Shown here piece after piece: positions 43,909-53,276 of a stretch of DNA of 64,000 nucleotides. The DNA comes from Nocardia transvalensis (GTDB lineage Bacteria > Actinomycetota > Actinomycetes > Mycobacteriales > Mycobacteriaceae). A model generated the notes under the pieces. The model saw only the letters and a list, made by a program, of their open reading frames with translations. It was not told the origin of the DNA and made no database searches. Location of the stretch: assembly GCF_015477765.1 (NCBI RefSeq), contig NZ_JADLQQ010000001.1, positions 310,001 to 374,000 of the forward strand, written 5' to 3'. How positions within the stretch are numbered: position 1 is the first letter of the stretch; each line of letters opens with the position of its first letter. The translations under genes and the position numbers were made by a program.

Positions 43909-46434
43909 TCAGAGGTCGGCGATGGCGGCCAGCGGCGGGGTGCGGGCGGCCCGGATACCGGGCCACAGTGCGGCCAGCACACCCACCGCACCGGATCCGA
44001 CGAGCATCACCACGATCTGGGTCCAGGGCACCGCGATCTCCTCGATCCCCAGATCCCGTAGCGTGCGCAGGAATCCGACGCCCAGGCTCAGCCCGAGCAC
44101 CACGCCGACCACCGCACCGAACACGGCGATCAGCATCGACTCCAGGTAGACCGACCGGCGCACCTGCGGCCGCTGCATGCCGACCGCGCGCAGCATTCCG
44201 ATCTCGCGGCGCCGCTCCACGACCGACAGGGCGAGCGTATTGACGATGCCGAGGACGGCGATCACGACCGCCAGCGCCAGCAGTCCGTACAGGATGGCCA
44301 GCATGGTGTTGATCTGCTGCCCCTGGGCTCCCTTGAACTGCTCGTGATCCTGAACCTGCACGATGGCGAATTGCTCGGTCGCCTTCTCCAGGCCGGTGCG
44401 CATCGCGGACAGATCCGCCCCGGGCGCGGCGGCGATCAGCACGAGGAAATCGCTGCGGAACGACACCGGCGTGACCTGGTCGTAGACGGCGGCCGGCACG
44501 ACGAGCTTCCCGAGCAGCTGGGTGTCCTTGTAGATGCCGGACACGGTCAGCCGGATCTTCTTGTTGTCCACGCTGGTCAGCTCGGCGGTCTGCCCCAGCT
44601 GCCAGTTCCGGTCCTTCGCCTCGCTCTCCGACACCAGGACATCGGTGTCGGAGAGGGTGCGGGAGCCCTGTCGCAGTTCATAGTTCAGCACCGCGTCCAG
44701 CGGTCCCTCGGGTGAGGTCGCGACGAGCGAGTCGGTGCCGATCTTCAGATTGGTGCCCCGGATGGCGACCACGTCACGCACGCCGGGAACGGATTTCACG
44801 GCGTCACCGGCCGCCATCGGCACACCGACGAAACTGCCGGTCGGCCCGGCCAGGATGTAGTCGGCCTTCACGCCCTTGTCCACCAGCTCACCGATGCTGG
44901 CCTTGGCGGAGGCACCGAACATGCCGATCGCCGATACCAGCATCAGCCCGAGGGTCAACGCGAAAGCGGTTGCCGCCGTGCGGCGCGGGTTGCGCACCGC
45001 ATTGTTACGCGCCATCCGGCCGATCGGCCCCAGCGCACCGACCCCCAGTCCGAGAGTCCCCACCACCGGGCGCGACAACCACGGCAAGGCCAGCAGAATC
45101 GCCACTATCAGTGCGCCCGCGCCGATTCCGACCGTCCGGGCGGCATCGCCGCCGGTCGACTGGGCACCCCACACGGCCAGCCCGATACCCGCGACCCCCA
45201 GCACACCGCCGACCAGGGTCCGTACCCGCAGCGACTCGCCGACCGAGGCGAACTCCTCCCGCATCGCTTCCACGGGCGGGATCTTCGCCGCCCGCCGCGC
45301 CGGGGCGTATGCGCTGAGCACTGTCACCAGGACGCCGACCCCGAGCGCCACCAGGACAGTGCGCGGCTGCACCGACATGGCACCGGTCGGCAGCCCGAGA
45401 TCGAAGGCGTTGAGCAGCCCCGACAGTCCGAAGGCCAACGCGACTCCGGCGCCCAGCCCGACCGCGCTGCCGATCAGTCCGATGACCAGCGCCTCCGACA
45501 CCACCGACAGGCCCACCTGACGACGGCTCGCACCCACCGCGCGCAACAGTGCCAGCTCACGCAGCCGCTGCGCGACGATCATCGAGAAGGTGTTGTAGAT
45601 GATGAACGTGCCCACCAGCAGGGCGATCGCACCGAAGGCGAGCAGGAAGTAGTTGACGAACTTCAAGGCGTTGCCGAGCTGCGACTTCATATCCTCGCGG
45701 ACCTGGTCACCGTTCTGCACCTTGTAGCCGGGTAGCGCCTTGGCGATCTCGTCGCGCAGCTCGTCGACCTTCACGCCCGGTGCCGCCGCGACGTCGATAT
45801 AGGCCACGTGGTGCTCGTCGGCGAACAGCTGGCGCGCCTGCTGATCATCGAACAGCAGGCCGATGAAGCCGCCGGTATCGGAGGGAACGGTGTAGATGCC
45901 GCTGACGGTGACATCGACGGTGCTCTTGGAGGGAATCAGCACCTTGGCCTTGTCGCCGACCTTCAATCCGGCCTTCTCGGCACCCTCGGAGTTGAGCGCG
46001 ATCTCGCCCGGCTTCGCCGGAGCCGCGCCGGCCACGATCTTCTCCGGCTCGGAGACAGCTCGCTCCGGCGGTATATAGGACTGGCCCCAACTCGGCGCGC
46101 CACCGGTCTGCACCGCGCGGCCGTCCTTCAGCAGCACCACCGGGCCGTTGACGCCGGGAGCGACGGCACGCACGCCCGCCAGACCGGACACCTTGTCCAG
46201 CGCCGCCACCGGAACGCCCAGCGAAGGCCGCTCCTGCGGGCTCACCCGCACATCGACGCCCTTGGCCTGCTGGGCGAAGATCCCGTCGAAGGTGCGCTGC
46301 AGGGTGTCGGTGAAGACGAACGATCCTGCGATGAAGGCGGTTCCGAGGACTACCGACAACACCGTCAGCGCCAGCCGCAGCTTGTGCGCGGCGAGGTTGC
46401 GCAAGGCCACCTTGCGCATGGGATTGCTCGCCAT
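43909..46434 (-). CDS. ABC transporter permease (FtsX/MacB-like, two-domain)
   Basis: Membrane permease of 841 residues with two tandem FtsX-like units. Each unit has one N-terminal transmembrane helix, an extracytoplasmic MacB-type domain, and a three-helix FtsX core. Core helices are visible around LLAFGAIALLVGTFIIYNTF in the first half and LLALAVVIAVLGIVNTLALS in the second. The usual cytoplasmic loop RLRELALLRAVGASRRQV and ERRREIGMLRAVGMQRPQV follows each. Exporters of this type move lipoproteins, peptides or drugs, or transmit force to the wall. Its ATG overlaps the ATPase stop by one base. Substrate unknown. Confidence 0.92.
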   Translation of the reverse strand: MASNPMRKVALRNLAAHKLRLALTVLSVVLGTAFIAGSFVFTDTLQRTFDGIFAQQAKGVDVRVSPQERPSLGVPVAALDKVSGLAGVRAVAPGVNGPVVLLKDGRAVQTGGAPSWGQSYIPPERAVSEPEKIVAGAAPAKPGEIALNSEGAEKAGLKVGDKAKVLIPSKSTVDVTVSGIYTVPSDTGGFIGLLFDDQQARQLFADEHHVAYIDVAAAPGVKVDELRDEIAKALPGYKVQNGDQVREDMKSQLGNALKFVNYFLLAFGAIALLVGTFIIYNTFSMIVAQRLRELALLRAVGASRRQVGLSVVSEALVIGLIGSAVGLGAGVALAFGLSGLLNAFDLGLPTGAMSVQPRTVLVALGVGVLVTVLSAYAPARRAAKIPPVEAMREEFASVGESLRVRTLVGGVLGVAGIGLAVWGAQSTGGDAARTVGIGAGALIVAILLALPWLSRPVVGTLGLGVGALGPIGRMARNNAVRNPRRTAATAFALTLGLMLVSAIGMFGASAKASIGELVDKGVKADYILAGPTGSFVGVPMAAGDAVKSVPGVRDVVAIRGTNLKIGTDSLVATSPEGPLDAVLNYELRQGSRTLSDTDVLVSESEAKDRNWQLGQTAELTSVDNKKIRLTVSGIYKDTQLLGKLVVPAAVYDQVTPVSFRSDFLVLIAAAPGADLSAMRTGLEKATEQFAIVQVQDHEQFKGAQGQQINTMLAILYGLLALAVVIAVLGIVNTLALSVVERRREIGMLRAVGMQRPQVRRSVYLESMLIAVFGAVVGVVLGLSLGVGFLRTLRDLGIEEIAVPWTQIVVMLVGSGAVGVLAALWPGIRAARTPPLAAIADL

Positions 46435-47201
46435 TACAGGTTCTCCAGCGACTTCATCCGATCCAGCACCGAATCCGCGGTGGGCTCGCGCATTTCGTCG
46501 ACGATGCGGCCGTCGGCGAGGAACACCACCCGGTCGGCGTGGGCCGCGGCATGCGGTTCGTGGGTCACGATGACCACGGTCTGCCCGAATTCGTCCACGG
46601 CCGCGCGCAGGATCGACAGCACCTCACCGGACGAGCGCGAGTCCAGGTTGCCCGTCGGCTCGTCGCCGAAGATGATGTCGGGCTTGGCCGACAGTGCCCG
46701 TGCGCACGCCACTCGCTGCTGCTGCCCGCCCGACAGCTCGCTGGGCCGGTGCCCGAGCCGGTCGCCGAGGCCGAGCCGCTTGATCACCGTCTCCAGCCAG
46801 CCCTGATCGGCCTTGCGGCCCGCGATGTCCAGCGGCAGCGTGATGTTCTCCAGGGCCGTCAGCGTCGGCACCAGGTTGAACGCCTGGAATACGAAGCCGA
46901 CCCGGTCGCGGCGCAGCTGCGTCATCTGCTTGTCCGACAGCCCGGTCAGCGCGGTGTCGCCGATGTGCACGGTGCCGGAGGTGGCGCTGTCGAGCCCGGC
47001 CAGGCAGTGCATGAGGGTGGACTTCCCGGACCCCGACGGGCCCATGATCGCGGTGAATTCGCCCTGGGCGAATTCGGCCGACACCCCGTCCAGCGCGCGG
47101 ACCTGGGTGTCACCCGACCCGTACAGCTTGACCAGATCGGTGGCACGGGCCGCGGCCGTGGTGGATAGAGCGGGTTCGGTGCCCAGGGCATCGGCAGTCA
47201 T
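46434..47201 (-). CDS. ABC transporter ATP-binding protein (LolD/MacB type)
   Basis: ATPase subunit of 255 residues. Walker A is GPSGSGKST (54-62), the Q-loop is VFQAFNLVP, the signature is LSGGQQQRVACARAL, Walker B is IIFGDEPTGNLDS, and the switch histidine is VTHEPHAAA. GDEPTGNLDS is diagnostic of the LolD/MacB/FtsE branch. It is the partner of the downstream two-domain permease and is coupled to it by a TAATG overlap. ATG at 47201. The 89 bp upstream probably hold the promoter. Confidence 0.95.
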   Translation of the reverse strand: MTADALGTEPALSTTAAARATDLVKLYGSGDTQVRALDGVSAEFAQGEFTAIMGPSGSGKSTLMHCLAGLDSATSGTVHIGDTALTGLSDKQMTQLRRDRVGFVFQAFNLVPTLTALENITLPLDIAGRKADQGWLETVIKRLGLGDRLGHRPSELSGGQQQRVACARALSAKPDIIFGDEPTGNLDSRSSGEVLSILRAAVDEFGQTVVIVTHEPHAAAHADRVVFLADGRIVDEMREPTADSVLDRMKSLENL

Positions 47202-47290
47202 GCCCTCCAGTGTTGCGGCACCTCGAGTCTCGCGCCATCCGGAATGTCCCCCAATACCCAGGGCGGAGTCCCGAATCCGCGGAGATCTCC

Positions 47291-48487
47291 CTAGGCGCCG
47301 CTGGACAGCGCGGCCACGACGACCAGCACCACGACCAGCAGAACCACCGCGCCGAGGATGATCCCGAGGATCAGCCCGGCACTGGACTTGCGCTTGTACG
47401 TGCTCGGCGGGAGCACCGGCCGCATCGGCGCGAGGCCGGGGGTGGGCTGCGGATACTGCGGATTCGACCGGTAGACCGGCTGCGGTGGCGGGGTCGCCGA
47501 CCGTACGCCCGCGGGCGGCGGGACGGTCGGGTTGGCGGGGCCGGTCGCCGGACGCGGGGCCATCGGCATTCCCGGCCCCGTCGCGGGCCGCCCCTGCGTC
47601 GGCATCGCCGGACCGGTGAAGGGACGCCCGGGCACCGGCATGGACGGCGCGCTGGGCGGGGCGAAGGCGCGGCGGGCGGCGGCCGCGAATTCGGCACAGG
47701 TGCCGAAGCGGTCGTCGGGCCGCTTCGACATGGCCTTCAGCAGGACGCCGTCCAGCGCCGACGGCAGGCCGGGCCGCACGCTGCTCAACGGCGGGGGCGG
47801 ACCCTGCAGATGTCCGCGGATCACCGCCGCCGGATTGGGTGCGGGGAACGGGCCGCTCCCGGTGAACAGCCAGAACAGGCTGCAGGCCAGCGAATACTGA
47901 TCCGACCGGCCGTCGAGTTGGGCACCGGTGAGCTGTTCGGGCGAGGCGTAGGCCAGCGTCGCGGTGAACGTCCCGGTCTGCGTCAGATGCCCCCCGTCGT
48001 CGCGCAGCCGGGCGATGCCGAAGTCGGTGAGGTAGACCCGCTCGCCCTTACCCCCGGTCGAGCGCGCCAGCAGCATGTTCCCCGGTTTCACGTCCCGGTG
48101 CAGCACACCGTTGCGGTGCGCGTAGTCCAGCGCCTCGGCGACCTCGGCAATGATCTGCACCGCCCGCTCCGGCGGTAGCTTACGCGGGTCGACGCTGGCC
48201 GCATCGATACCGTCGATGTACTGCATCGAGATCCACAGCTGGCCGTCCTCGAGCCCGCGGTCGTAGACGGTGACGATATTCGGATGGTCCAGCTGGGCGA
48301 CCAGATCGGCCTCGCGTTCGAAGCGGGCACGAATCTCGCTGTCGGACACCATCTCGCGGTTGAGCAGCTTCAGGGCTGTCATCCGGGGCAATCGGGGATG
48401 TTTGGCCAGGTAGACCGATCCCATGCCACCGCGGCCCAGTACCCGCTCGATGACATAGCCGGCGAGGACGTCACCGTTGGCCAGCAT
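47291..48487 (-). CDS. Serine/threonine protein kinase (Pkn type)
   Basis: Membrane-anchored Hanks-type kinase of 398 residues. The glycine loop is LGRGGMGSVY (17-26), the ATP lysine is in TALKLLN (Lys40), the catalytic loop is HRDVKPGN (130-137), and the metal-binding motif is DFG (155-157). The DDGGHLTQTGTFTATLAYASPEQ activation segment contains several threonines for autophosphorylation. After residue 270 there is a long proline-rich juxtamembrane linker, then one transmembrane helix (about 372-393). There is almost no extracellular part, so no sensor domain. ATG at 48487 after GGGAG. Confidence 0.95.
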   Translation of the reverse strand: MLANGDVLAGYVIERVLGRGGMGSVYLAKHPRLPRMTALKLLNREMVSDSEIRARFEREADLVAQLDHPNIVTVYDRGLEDGQLWISMQYIDGIDAASVDPRKLPPERAVQIIAEVAEALDYAHRNGVLHRDVKPGNMLLARSTGGKGERVYLTDFGIARLRDDGGHLTQTGTFTATLAYASPEQLTGAQLDGRSDQYSLACSLFWLFTGSGPFPAPNPAAVIRGHLQGPPPPLSSVRPGLPSALDGVLLKAMSKRPDDRFGTCAEFAAAARRAFAPPSAPSMPVPGRPFTGPAMPTQGRPATGPGMPMAPRPATGPANPTVPPPAGVRSATPPPQPVYRSNPQYPQPTPGLAPMRPVLPPSTYKRKSSAGLILGIILGAVVLLVVVLVVVAALSSGA

Positions 48488-48570
48488 GCAAGCTCCCACT
48501 TCCCGTAAAACACCGAAACCATAGCAGTCCGATCCGACCTTGTCGGTGGCTACCGATACGCTCTGACACC

Positions 48571-49341
48571 ATGCGCATTGGAGCACACGTCCGGCAAGAC
48601 AGTGATCCGATCGGCTTCGGTGAGCGACTGGGCGCCGAGGTCATCCAGATGTTCGTGATCGACCCGCAGGGCTGGGAAAAGCCGCAGCCGCACCCGCGGG
48701 CCGAGCAGATCAAGGCCAGCCCGATCGATGTGGTGGTGCACTCGTCGTATCAGATCAACGTGGCCAGCACGAACAACCGGCTGCGCATGCCCTCGCGCAA
48801 TGCGGTGGCGCAGCAGGCGCAGGCCGCGGCCGATCTGGGTGCCTTCGGGCTGGTCGTGCACGGCGGGCACGTACGCTCCGACGCCGAGATCGAGGCCGGA
48901 ATCGACAACTGGCGCAAGCTGTTCGAGCGTCAAAAGGATAAGGGCGGCTTCGCGGTGCCCATCCTGATCGAGAACACCGCGGGCGGAAATCACGCCATGG
49001 CACGGCATTTCGATTCCATCGCCCGGCTGTGGGATGCGGTGGGCGACTACGGTGCCGGTTTCTGCCTGGACACCTGCCATGCCTGGGCGGGCGGTGAGGA
49101 GCTGATCGGCGTCGTGGACCGCATCAAGGCGATCACCGGCCGCATCGACCTGGTGCACCTGAATTCCTCCCGCGACGAGTTCAATTCGGGCGCCGACCGG
49201 CACGCCAATTTCGCCGACGGCACCATCGATCCGCAGCTGCTGGCCGAGGTGTGCCGCACCGCCGATGCGCCGGTCGTGCTGGAGACTCCGGCCGAGGGGT
49301 TGGCCGATGATCTGGCGTACCTGCGCGAACACGTGGGATAG
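48571..49341 (+). CDS. nfo: Deoxyribonuclease IV (endonuclease IV, AP endonuclease)
   Basis: Cytoplasmic AP endonuclease of the EndoIV/xylose-isomerase-like TIM barrel family, cutting DNA 5' to abasic sites in base-excision repair; 256 residues, slightly shorter than E. coli Nfo. Metal-ligand motifs are visible: [38 protein letters not shown] and [21 protein letters not shown]. All three metal sites seem intact. ATG at 48571. It is divergent from the kinase gene with 83 bp between. Neighbours do not suggest a special role. Confidence 0.93.
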   Translation: MRIGAHVRQDSDPIGFGERLGAEVIQMFVIDPQGWEKPQPHPRAEQIKASPIDVVVHSSYQINVASTNNRLRMPSRNAVAQQAQAAADLGAFGLVVHGGHVRSDAEIEAGIDNWRKLFERQKDKGGFAVPILIENTAGGNHAMARHFDSIARLWDAVGDYGAGFCLDTCHAWAGGEELIGVVDRIKAITGRIDLVHLNSSRDEFNSGADRHANFADGTIDPQLLAEVCRTADAPVVLETPAEGLADDLAYLREHVG

Positions 49342-49390
49342 ATCGGATCCGACTGACCGTAATCCTGTCCGTTTCGTTCGTGCCGTGGTG

Positions 49391-49416
49391 TCCTCGAACC
49401 AGCTCTGGTTCGAGGA
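49391..49416 (+). promoter_or_regulatory. Perfect 11-bp inverted repeat in the dioxygenase leader
   Basis: TCCTCGAACCA (49391-49401) and TGGTTCGAGGA (49406-49416) form perfect arms around a 4-nt loop. The right arm ends at the AGGAAAGG ribosome site of the next gene. It may be a repressor operator, or an RNA hairpin that covers the start of the ribosome site. Confidence 0.6.
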
Positions 49417-49426
49417 AAGGCCCTGT

Positions 49427-50365
49427 ATGTCCGTCGATTACGCAGCAGACACCGCGACTGCCGTGCGGGTGGTCAAACTCGGCACACACATCGGCGCCCG
49501 TCTCGAGGGCATTCGGCTGGGCGGGGACCTGAGCCTCGACACGGTCGCGCTGATCCGGGCCGCGCTCAATGAGCACAAGGTGATCTTCTTCCGCGATCAG
49601 CGCCATCTGACCGAGGACGGGCAGTACGAGTTCGCGCGGCTGCTCGGCACGCCGACCACGCCACATCCGACGGTCACCTCGCACGGGGTGAAGAGCCTGG
49701 CCATCGACTCGCACCACGGCCGCGCCAACAGCTGGCACTCCGATGTCACCTTCGTCGATCGCATTCCGAAGGCGTCGATCCTGCGGGCGGTCACCCTGCC
49801 CGGCTACGGCGGCTCGACCACCTGGGCCTCCACCGTCGCCGCCTACAACTCGCTGCCCGATCCGCTGCGGCGGCTGGCCGAGAGCCTGCGCGCCCGGCAC
49901 ACCAACCAATACGACTACGCCGCAGCCCAGGACGACTCGCCCGACGAGAACGCCCGCGCCTACCGCGCCGAATTCGAGTCCTCCTACTACGAGACCGAGC
50001 ATCCGGTGGTGCGCGTCCACCCCGAAACCGGCGAACGCGCCCTGCTCCTGGGCCATTTCGTCAAACATTTCGTGGGCGTGACCACCGCCGAATCCCACAC
50101 CCTGTTCCGACTGTTCCAGGACCGCGTCACCCGCCTCGAACACACCACCCGCTGGAACTGGTCCCCCGGCGACGTCGCCATCTGGGACAACCGCGCCACC
50201 CAGCACTATGCCATCGACGACTACGACCCCACCGAACACCGCAAACTCACCCGCATCACCCTCGCCGGCGACATCCCCGTCGGCGTCGACGGCACCCCCA
50301 GCACGGTGATCACAGGCAACGCCGAGCACTACTCGATCGTCGAAAAGACCTCCGGGGCCGCCTGA
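49427..50365 (+). CDS. TauD/TfdA-type Fe(II)/2-oxoglutarate dioxygenase
   Basis: Non-heme iron dioxygenase of 312 residues. The facial triad is visible as HSD (His104, Asp106) in NSWHSDVTF and His260 in RATQHYAID, with the 2-oxoglutarate-binding arginine in EHRKLTRIT. Family members release sulfite from taurine or alkylsulfonates, or hydroxylate small acids. The substrate loop does not let me choose. ATG at 49427 after AGGAAAGG. A hairpin overlaps the leader, and a 97-bp inverted repeat follows the stop. No sulfonate transporter is nearby, which makes taurine uncertain. Confidence 0.9.
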   Translation: MSVDYAADTATAVRVVKLGTHIGARLEGIRLGGDLSLDTVALIRAALNEHKVIFFRDQRHLTEDGQYEFARLLGTPTTPHPTVTSHGVKSLAIDSHHGRANSWHSDVTFVDRIPKASILRAVTLPGYGGSTTWASTVAAYNSLPDPLRRLAESLRARHTNQYDYAAAQDDSPDENARAYRAEFESSYYETEHPVVRVHPETGERALLLGHFVKHFVGVTTAESHTLFRLFQDRVTRLEHTTRWNWSPGDVAIWDNRATQHYAIDDYDPTEHRKLTRITLAGDIPVGVDGTPSTVITGNAEHYSIVEKTSGAA

Positions 50366-50421
50366 CTGGGTCGGCTATGACCGGGGAAATACAGTCCACC
50401 TGCACTCGAGCAACCACGCAC

Positions 50422-50518
50422 GGTTTGCGGCGCGGCTCGTCGTTCGAGGGTCGCTGCGTAGGCGACGAAGGAGCAAGCAGCGGCCCTCGAACGACGAGCC
50501 ACCAGGGCGCCGCAAACC
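50422..50518. repeat. Large inverted repeat downstream of the dioxygenase gene
   Basis: An outer arm of 12 bp (50422-50433 with 50507-50518), then an inner perfect arm of 17 bp (50434-50450 with 50484-50500) and a further 6 bp (50452-50457 with 50478-50483). Only a 6-nt insertion on the right side and one unpaired base on each side interrupt about 35 bp of stem. It is far larger than a terminator needs. It may be a terminator, a regulatory structure or the remnant of a small mobile element. Confidence 0.75.
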
Positions 50519-50566
50519 CGCGACGCCGGAGGCGGCGCCATCGAACACAGCTGTTTGAATCTCCTT

Positions 50567-51778
50567 ATGGATATTCGGCCGCTGGACGGGGTTCGGGTTC
50601 TCGAACTGGGCAATTACATCGCCGCGCCGACCGCCGGGCGGATCCTGGGAGACTTCGGGGCCGAGGTGATCAAGGTCGAGCGGCCGCAGACCGGGGACGA
50701 GCTGCGCAGGTGGCGGCTCTACGGCGGCGACACCTCGATGCTGTATCGCACGGTCAACCGGAACAAGAAGTCGATCACCCTGGATCTGCGCACCGAGGCG
50801 GGCCGCGCCGTCGTGCTGCGACTGATCCGGCACTGCGATGTCCTGCTGGAGAACTTCCGCCCCGGCATGCTCGAGAAGTGGGGACTCGGGCCGGAGGCGC
50901 TCGACGAAGCGAATCCGGACCTGGTCGTCACCCGCATCTCCGCCTACGGACAGACCGGCCCGATGGCCCGGCGCCCGGGGTTCGCGGCGGTGGCCGAGGC
51001 CGTCGGCGGCCTGCGCGAACTGGTCGGCGACCCGGACCGGCCGCCGGTGCGGGTCGGTGTGTCGATCGGTGATTCGATCGCGGGAATCTACGCCGCCTTC
51101 GGCACGGTCATGGCCCTGTTCCAGCGTGGCCGCGCGAGCGAACCGATTCCGTTGTCGCAGCGGGTGATCGACGTGGCGCTCAACGAGTCCATCCTGTCGG
51201 TGATGGAGTCGCTGGTGCCCGACTACCTGGCCTACGGCATCCGGCGCGAACGCGTCGGCGGCCGCATGGAGGGCATCGCCCCCAGCAATGCGTACCCCTG
51301 TAACGACGGCACCAGCATCATCATCGGCGGCAACGGCGATGCCATCTTCCGGCGCTATATGCAGGTGATCGAGCGCCCGGATCTGGCGGACGACCCGGAA
51401 CTGCAGGACAACGCGGGCCGCTGGCGCCACCGCGACCGTCTGGATGCCGCCATCGCCGAATGGACCCGCCAACACTCCCGCGACGAGGCCCTGAAGATTC
51501 TGGAGGATGCGGCGATACCCTGCGGCCCGATCTACACCGCCGCCGATATCGTCGCCGATTCGCAGTACCGGGCACGCAACATGATTCAGCCGTTCGCGGT
51601 GGACGTGGGTGAGCCGGAGCCCAAACAGGTCGGCTTCCCCGGCATCGTGCCGGTGATCGGCGACCGCTCACTGCCCATCCGCACCGTCGGACCCGATCTC
51701 GGCGAGCACACCCGAGAGGTGCTGTCGGGACTGCTCGGCATGTCCGACGCCGAGATCGACGCCCTGGAGATGCCATGA
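50567..51778 (+). CDS. Family III CoA-transferase (CaiB/BaiF)
   Basis: Cytoplasmic CoA-transferase of 403 residues, moving CoA between carboxylic acids without a ping-pong enzyme-CoA thioester of the classical type. Seen: the N-terminal LDGVRVLELGNYIAAPTAGR, LGDFGAEVIKVERP, the segment DLRTEAGRAVVLRL, ENFRPGMLEKWGLGP, and SVSIGDS-like VSIGDSIAGIYAAFG, which includes the catalytic aspartate. ATG at 50567. Its stop overlaps the HMG-CoA-lyase-like gene by 4 bp, so it probably activates the acid that the lyase cleaves, for example an HMG- or citramalate-like dicarboxylate (inference). Confidence 0.92.
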   Translation: MDIRPLDGVRVLELGNYIAAPTAGRILGDFGAEVIKVERPQTGDELRRWRLYGGDTSMLYRTVNRNKKSITLDLRTEAGRAVVLRLIRHCDVLLENFRPGMLEKWGLGPEALDEANPDLVVTRISAYGQTGPMARRPGFAAVAEAVGGLRELVGDPDRPPVRVGVSIGDSIAGIYAAFGTVMALFQRGRASEPIPLSQRVIDVALNESILSVMESLVPDYLAYGIRRERVGGRMEGIAPSNAYPCNDGTSIIIGGNGDAIFRRYMQVIERPDLADDPELQDNAGRWRHRDRLDAAIAEWTRQHSRDEALKILEDAAIPCGPIYTAADIVADSQYRARNMIQPFAVDVGEPEPKQVGFPGIVPVIGDRSLPIRTVGPDLGEHTREVLSGLLGMSDAEIDALEMP

Positions 51779-52698
51779 CCGACACCTCGGCGATGCTGCG
51801 CGACGTGACGTTGCGCGACGGGTTGCAGTTGACCGGCAAGGTGCTGGCGACCGAGCGCAAGATCGAGATCGCCCGGACGCTGCTGGGACTCGGCGTGCCC
51901 GCGCTGGAGATCGGTTCGATGGCCCGCCCGGACCTCGTCCCCCCGATGGCCAACACCATGGAGCTGGTCTCCGCCCTCGAACCCGAACAGCTGCAACGGT
52001 GTTGGGTATGGGTGGCGACGCCGCGCCAAGTGGAACGCGCGGCGACGGCCGGTGTGCGGAACTTCCAGTACTGCCTGTCGGTGTCGGACGCGCACAACAA
52101 GGCCAATATCGGCCGCAGCACCGAGGACAGCGTGGCCGCCATGCCCGACGCCATCCGGCTCGCCCACGACGCCGGCGGCGCCATCCAGCTGTGCCTGGCC
52201 ACGGCCTTCACTTGTCCGTTCGAGGGTCCGGTCGATCCCGAACGCGTGCTGGCGATCGCCGCCGACCCCCGTACCGACGGCGCGACCGATATCGTGCTGG
52301 CCGATACCCTCGGCCAGGCCCATCCCGCCCAGGTGAGCGCCCTGGTCGAAGCGGTACGTACCCGAACTCCTCAGCGCCGCATAGTCTTTCACGGCCATGA
52401 CACCTGGGGCATGGGGGTGGCCAATTCCCTGGCCGCACTGGCGGCGGGCGCGACGATGGTGGACGGCTCGCTGGGCGGCCTGGGCGGCTGCCCATTCGCG
52501 CCGGGCGCCAGTGGCAACACCTCGACCGAGGACCTCCTGTTCGCCACCCGGCCACGCTGGTTCACACCGCAGACGCTGGCCGAGCTGGTCCGGCTCTCGG
52601 AGGGACTGCTCGCCGAACTGGCCGAGCCCAACCGCTCCCGCGCCGCCGAGGGCGCGCGCTCGGAGGCGGCGGCCTTCGAATGGGTCGTGCGCCGCTAG
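51775..52698 (+). CDS. HMG-CoA lyase-like (DRE-TIM metallolyase)
   Basis: TIM-barrel lyase of 307 residues of the HMG-CoA lyase family. The metal/substrate motif is RDVTLRDGLQ (9-18), with a further HGHDTWGMGVAN for the metal histidines. The flexible catalytic cysteine loop is LGGLGGCPFAPGASGN. The enzyme is expected to cleave a beta-hydroxy acyl-CoA to acetyl-CoA (or a related thioester) and an acid. Start ATG at 51775 overlaps the CoA-transferase stop by 4 bp, so the pair forms a short catabolic operon. Its stop overlaps the convergent flavin protein gene. Confidence 0.9.
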   Translation: MTDTSAMLRDVTLRDGLQLTGKVLATERKIEIARTLLGLGVPALEIGSMARPDLVPPMANTMELVSALEPEQLQRCWVWVATPRQVERAATAGVRNFQYCLSVSDAHNKANIGRSTEDSVAAMPDAIRLAHDAGGAIQLCLATAFTCPFEGPVDPERVLAIAADPRTDGATDIVLADTLGQAHPAQVSALVEAVRTRTPQRRIVFHGHDTWGMGVANSLAALAAGATMVDGSLGGLGGCPFAPGASGNTSTEDLLFATRPRWFTPQTLAELVRLSEGLLAELAEPNRSRAAEGARSEAAAFEWVVRR

Positions 52699-53120
52699 GA
52701 CCCCGGAACCTGTACCTTCCCCACCAGCTCGATTCCGGTCACGATATCCGGGTGGATGCGCACGATCCGATGCCGGGCCCCCGGCAGCCACGGATCGATC
52801 AGCCGTTCGTAGCGTGCGATCTCCTCCGGATCGGTCACGGCCTCGGCCGTGCCGGTCAGGATCACGCACCATCCCAGCTGGGTGTGATGGTCGATGGTGT
52901 CGGCCTCGTAGGAGACCACCTGCCGATCGGCGTGCAGCGGCACGATCCCGAGATTGGCGTGGATGATCACCTCTTCGCCGTCGACGATGTGGTTGACCGG
53001 CCGAATGGTCGGCAACGCGTGCCGCGCGAAGACCAGCCGACCGAACCGCACCGATCCCAGCAGCCGCAGGGAGTCGCCGTTCGTCAGTTCGCGCAGCTCC
53101 CGCTCGCCGTGGTCCGCCAT
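52695..53120 (-). CDS. Pyridoxamine 5'-phosphate oxidase-like flavin-binding protein
   Basis: Split-barrel FMN- or F420-binding protein of 141 residues. Seen: GSVRFGRLVFARHALPTIRPVNH, the second strand VIIHANLGIV, the SYEADTIDHHTQLGWCVILTG segment that lines the flavin pocket, and the late RIVRIHPDIVTGIEL. This subgroup (PF12900-like) is common in actinobacteria and largely uncharacterised. ATG at 53120. It is convergent with the lyase gene, overlapping at the stop, and divergent from the GAF-ANTAR gene. The cofactor, FMN or F420, is not certain. Confidence 0.85.
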   Translation of the reverse strand: MADHGERELRELTNGDSLRLLGSVRFGRLVFARHALPTIRPVNHIVDGEEVIIHANLGIVPLHADRQVVSYEADTIDHHTQLGWCVILTGTAEAVTDPEEIARYERLIDPWLPGARHRIVRIHPDIVTGIELVGKVQVPGS

Positions 53121-53276
53121 AGACCGATTATCCGTCTCGCGGTACCGATTGGCGCGAGTTGTGCTGGTTTCCAAGGTATTCCGTTATTGTTGGACGGAAT
53201 TACGAAATGGTACAACTGTACGGTACCGACCCGGTGCCGGAGGACGACGTGTGGATCCGGCGAGGGGTGGTCGCTT

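Noticed and set aside
49427..50365. Assignment of the dioxygenase as taurine dioxygenase
   Set aside because: No sulfonate transporter or sulfite gene is adjacent and the substrate loop is not diagnostic, so only the family is named.
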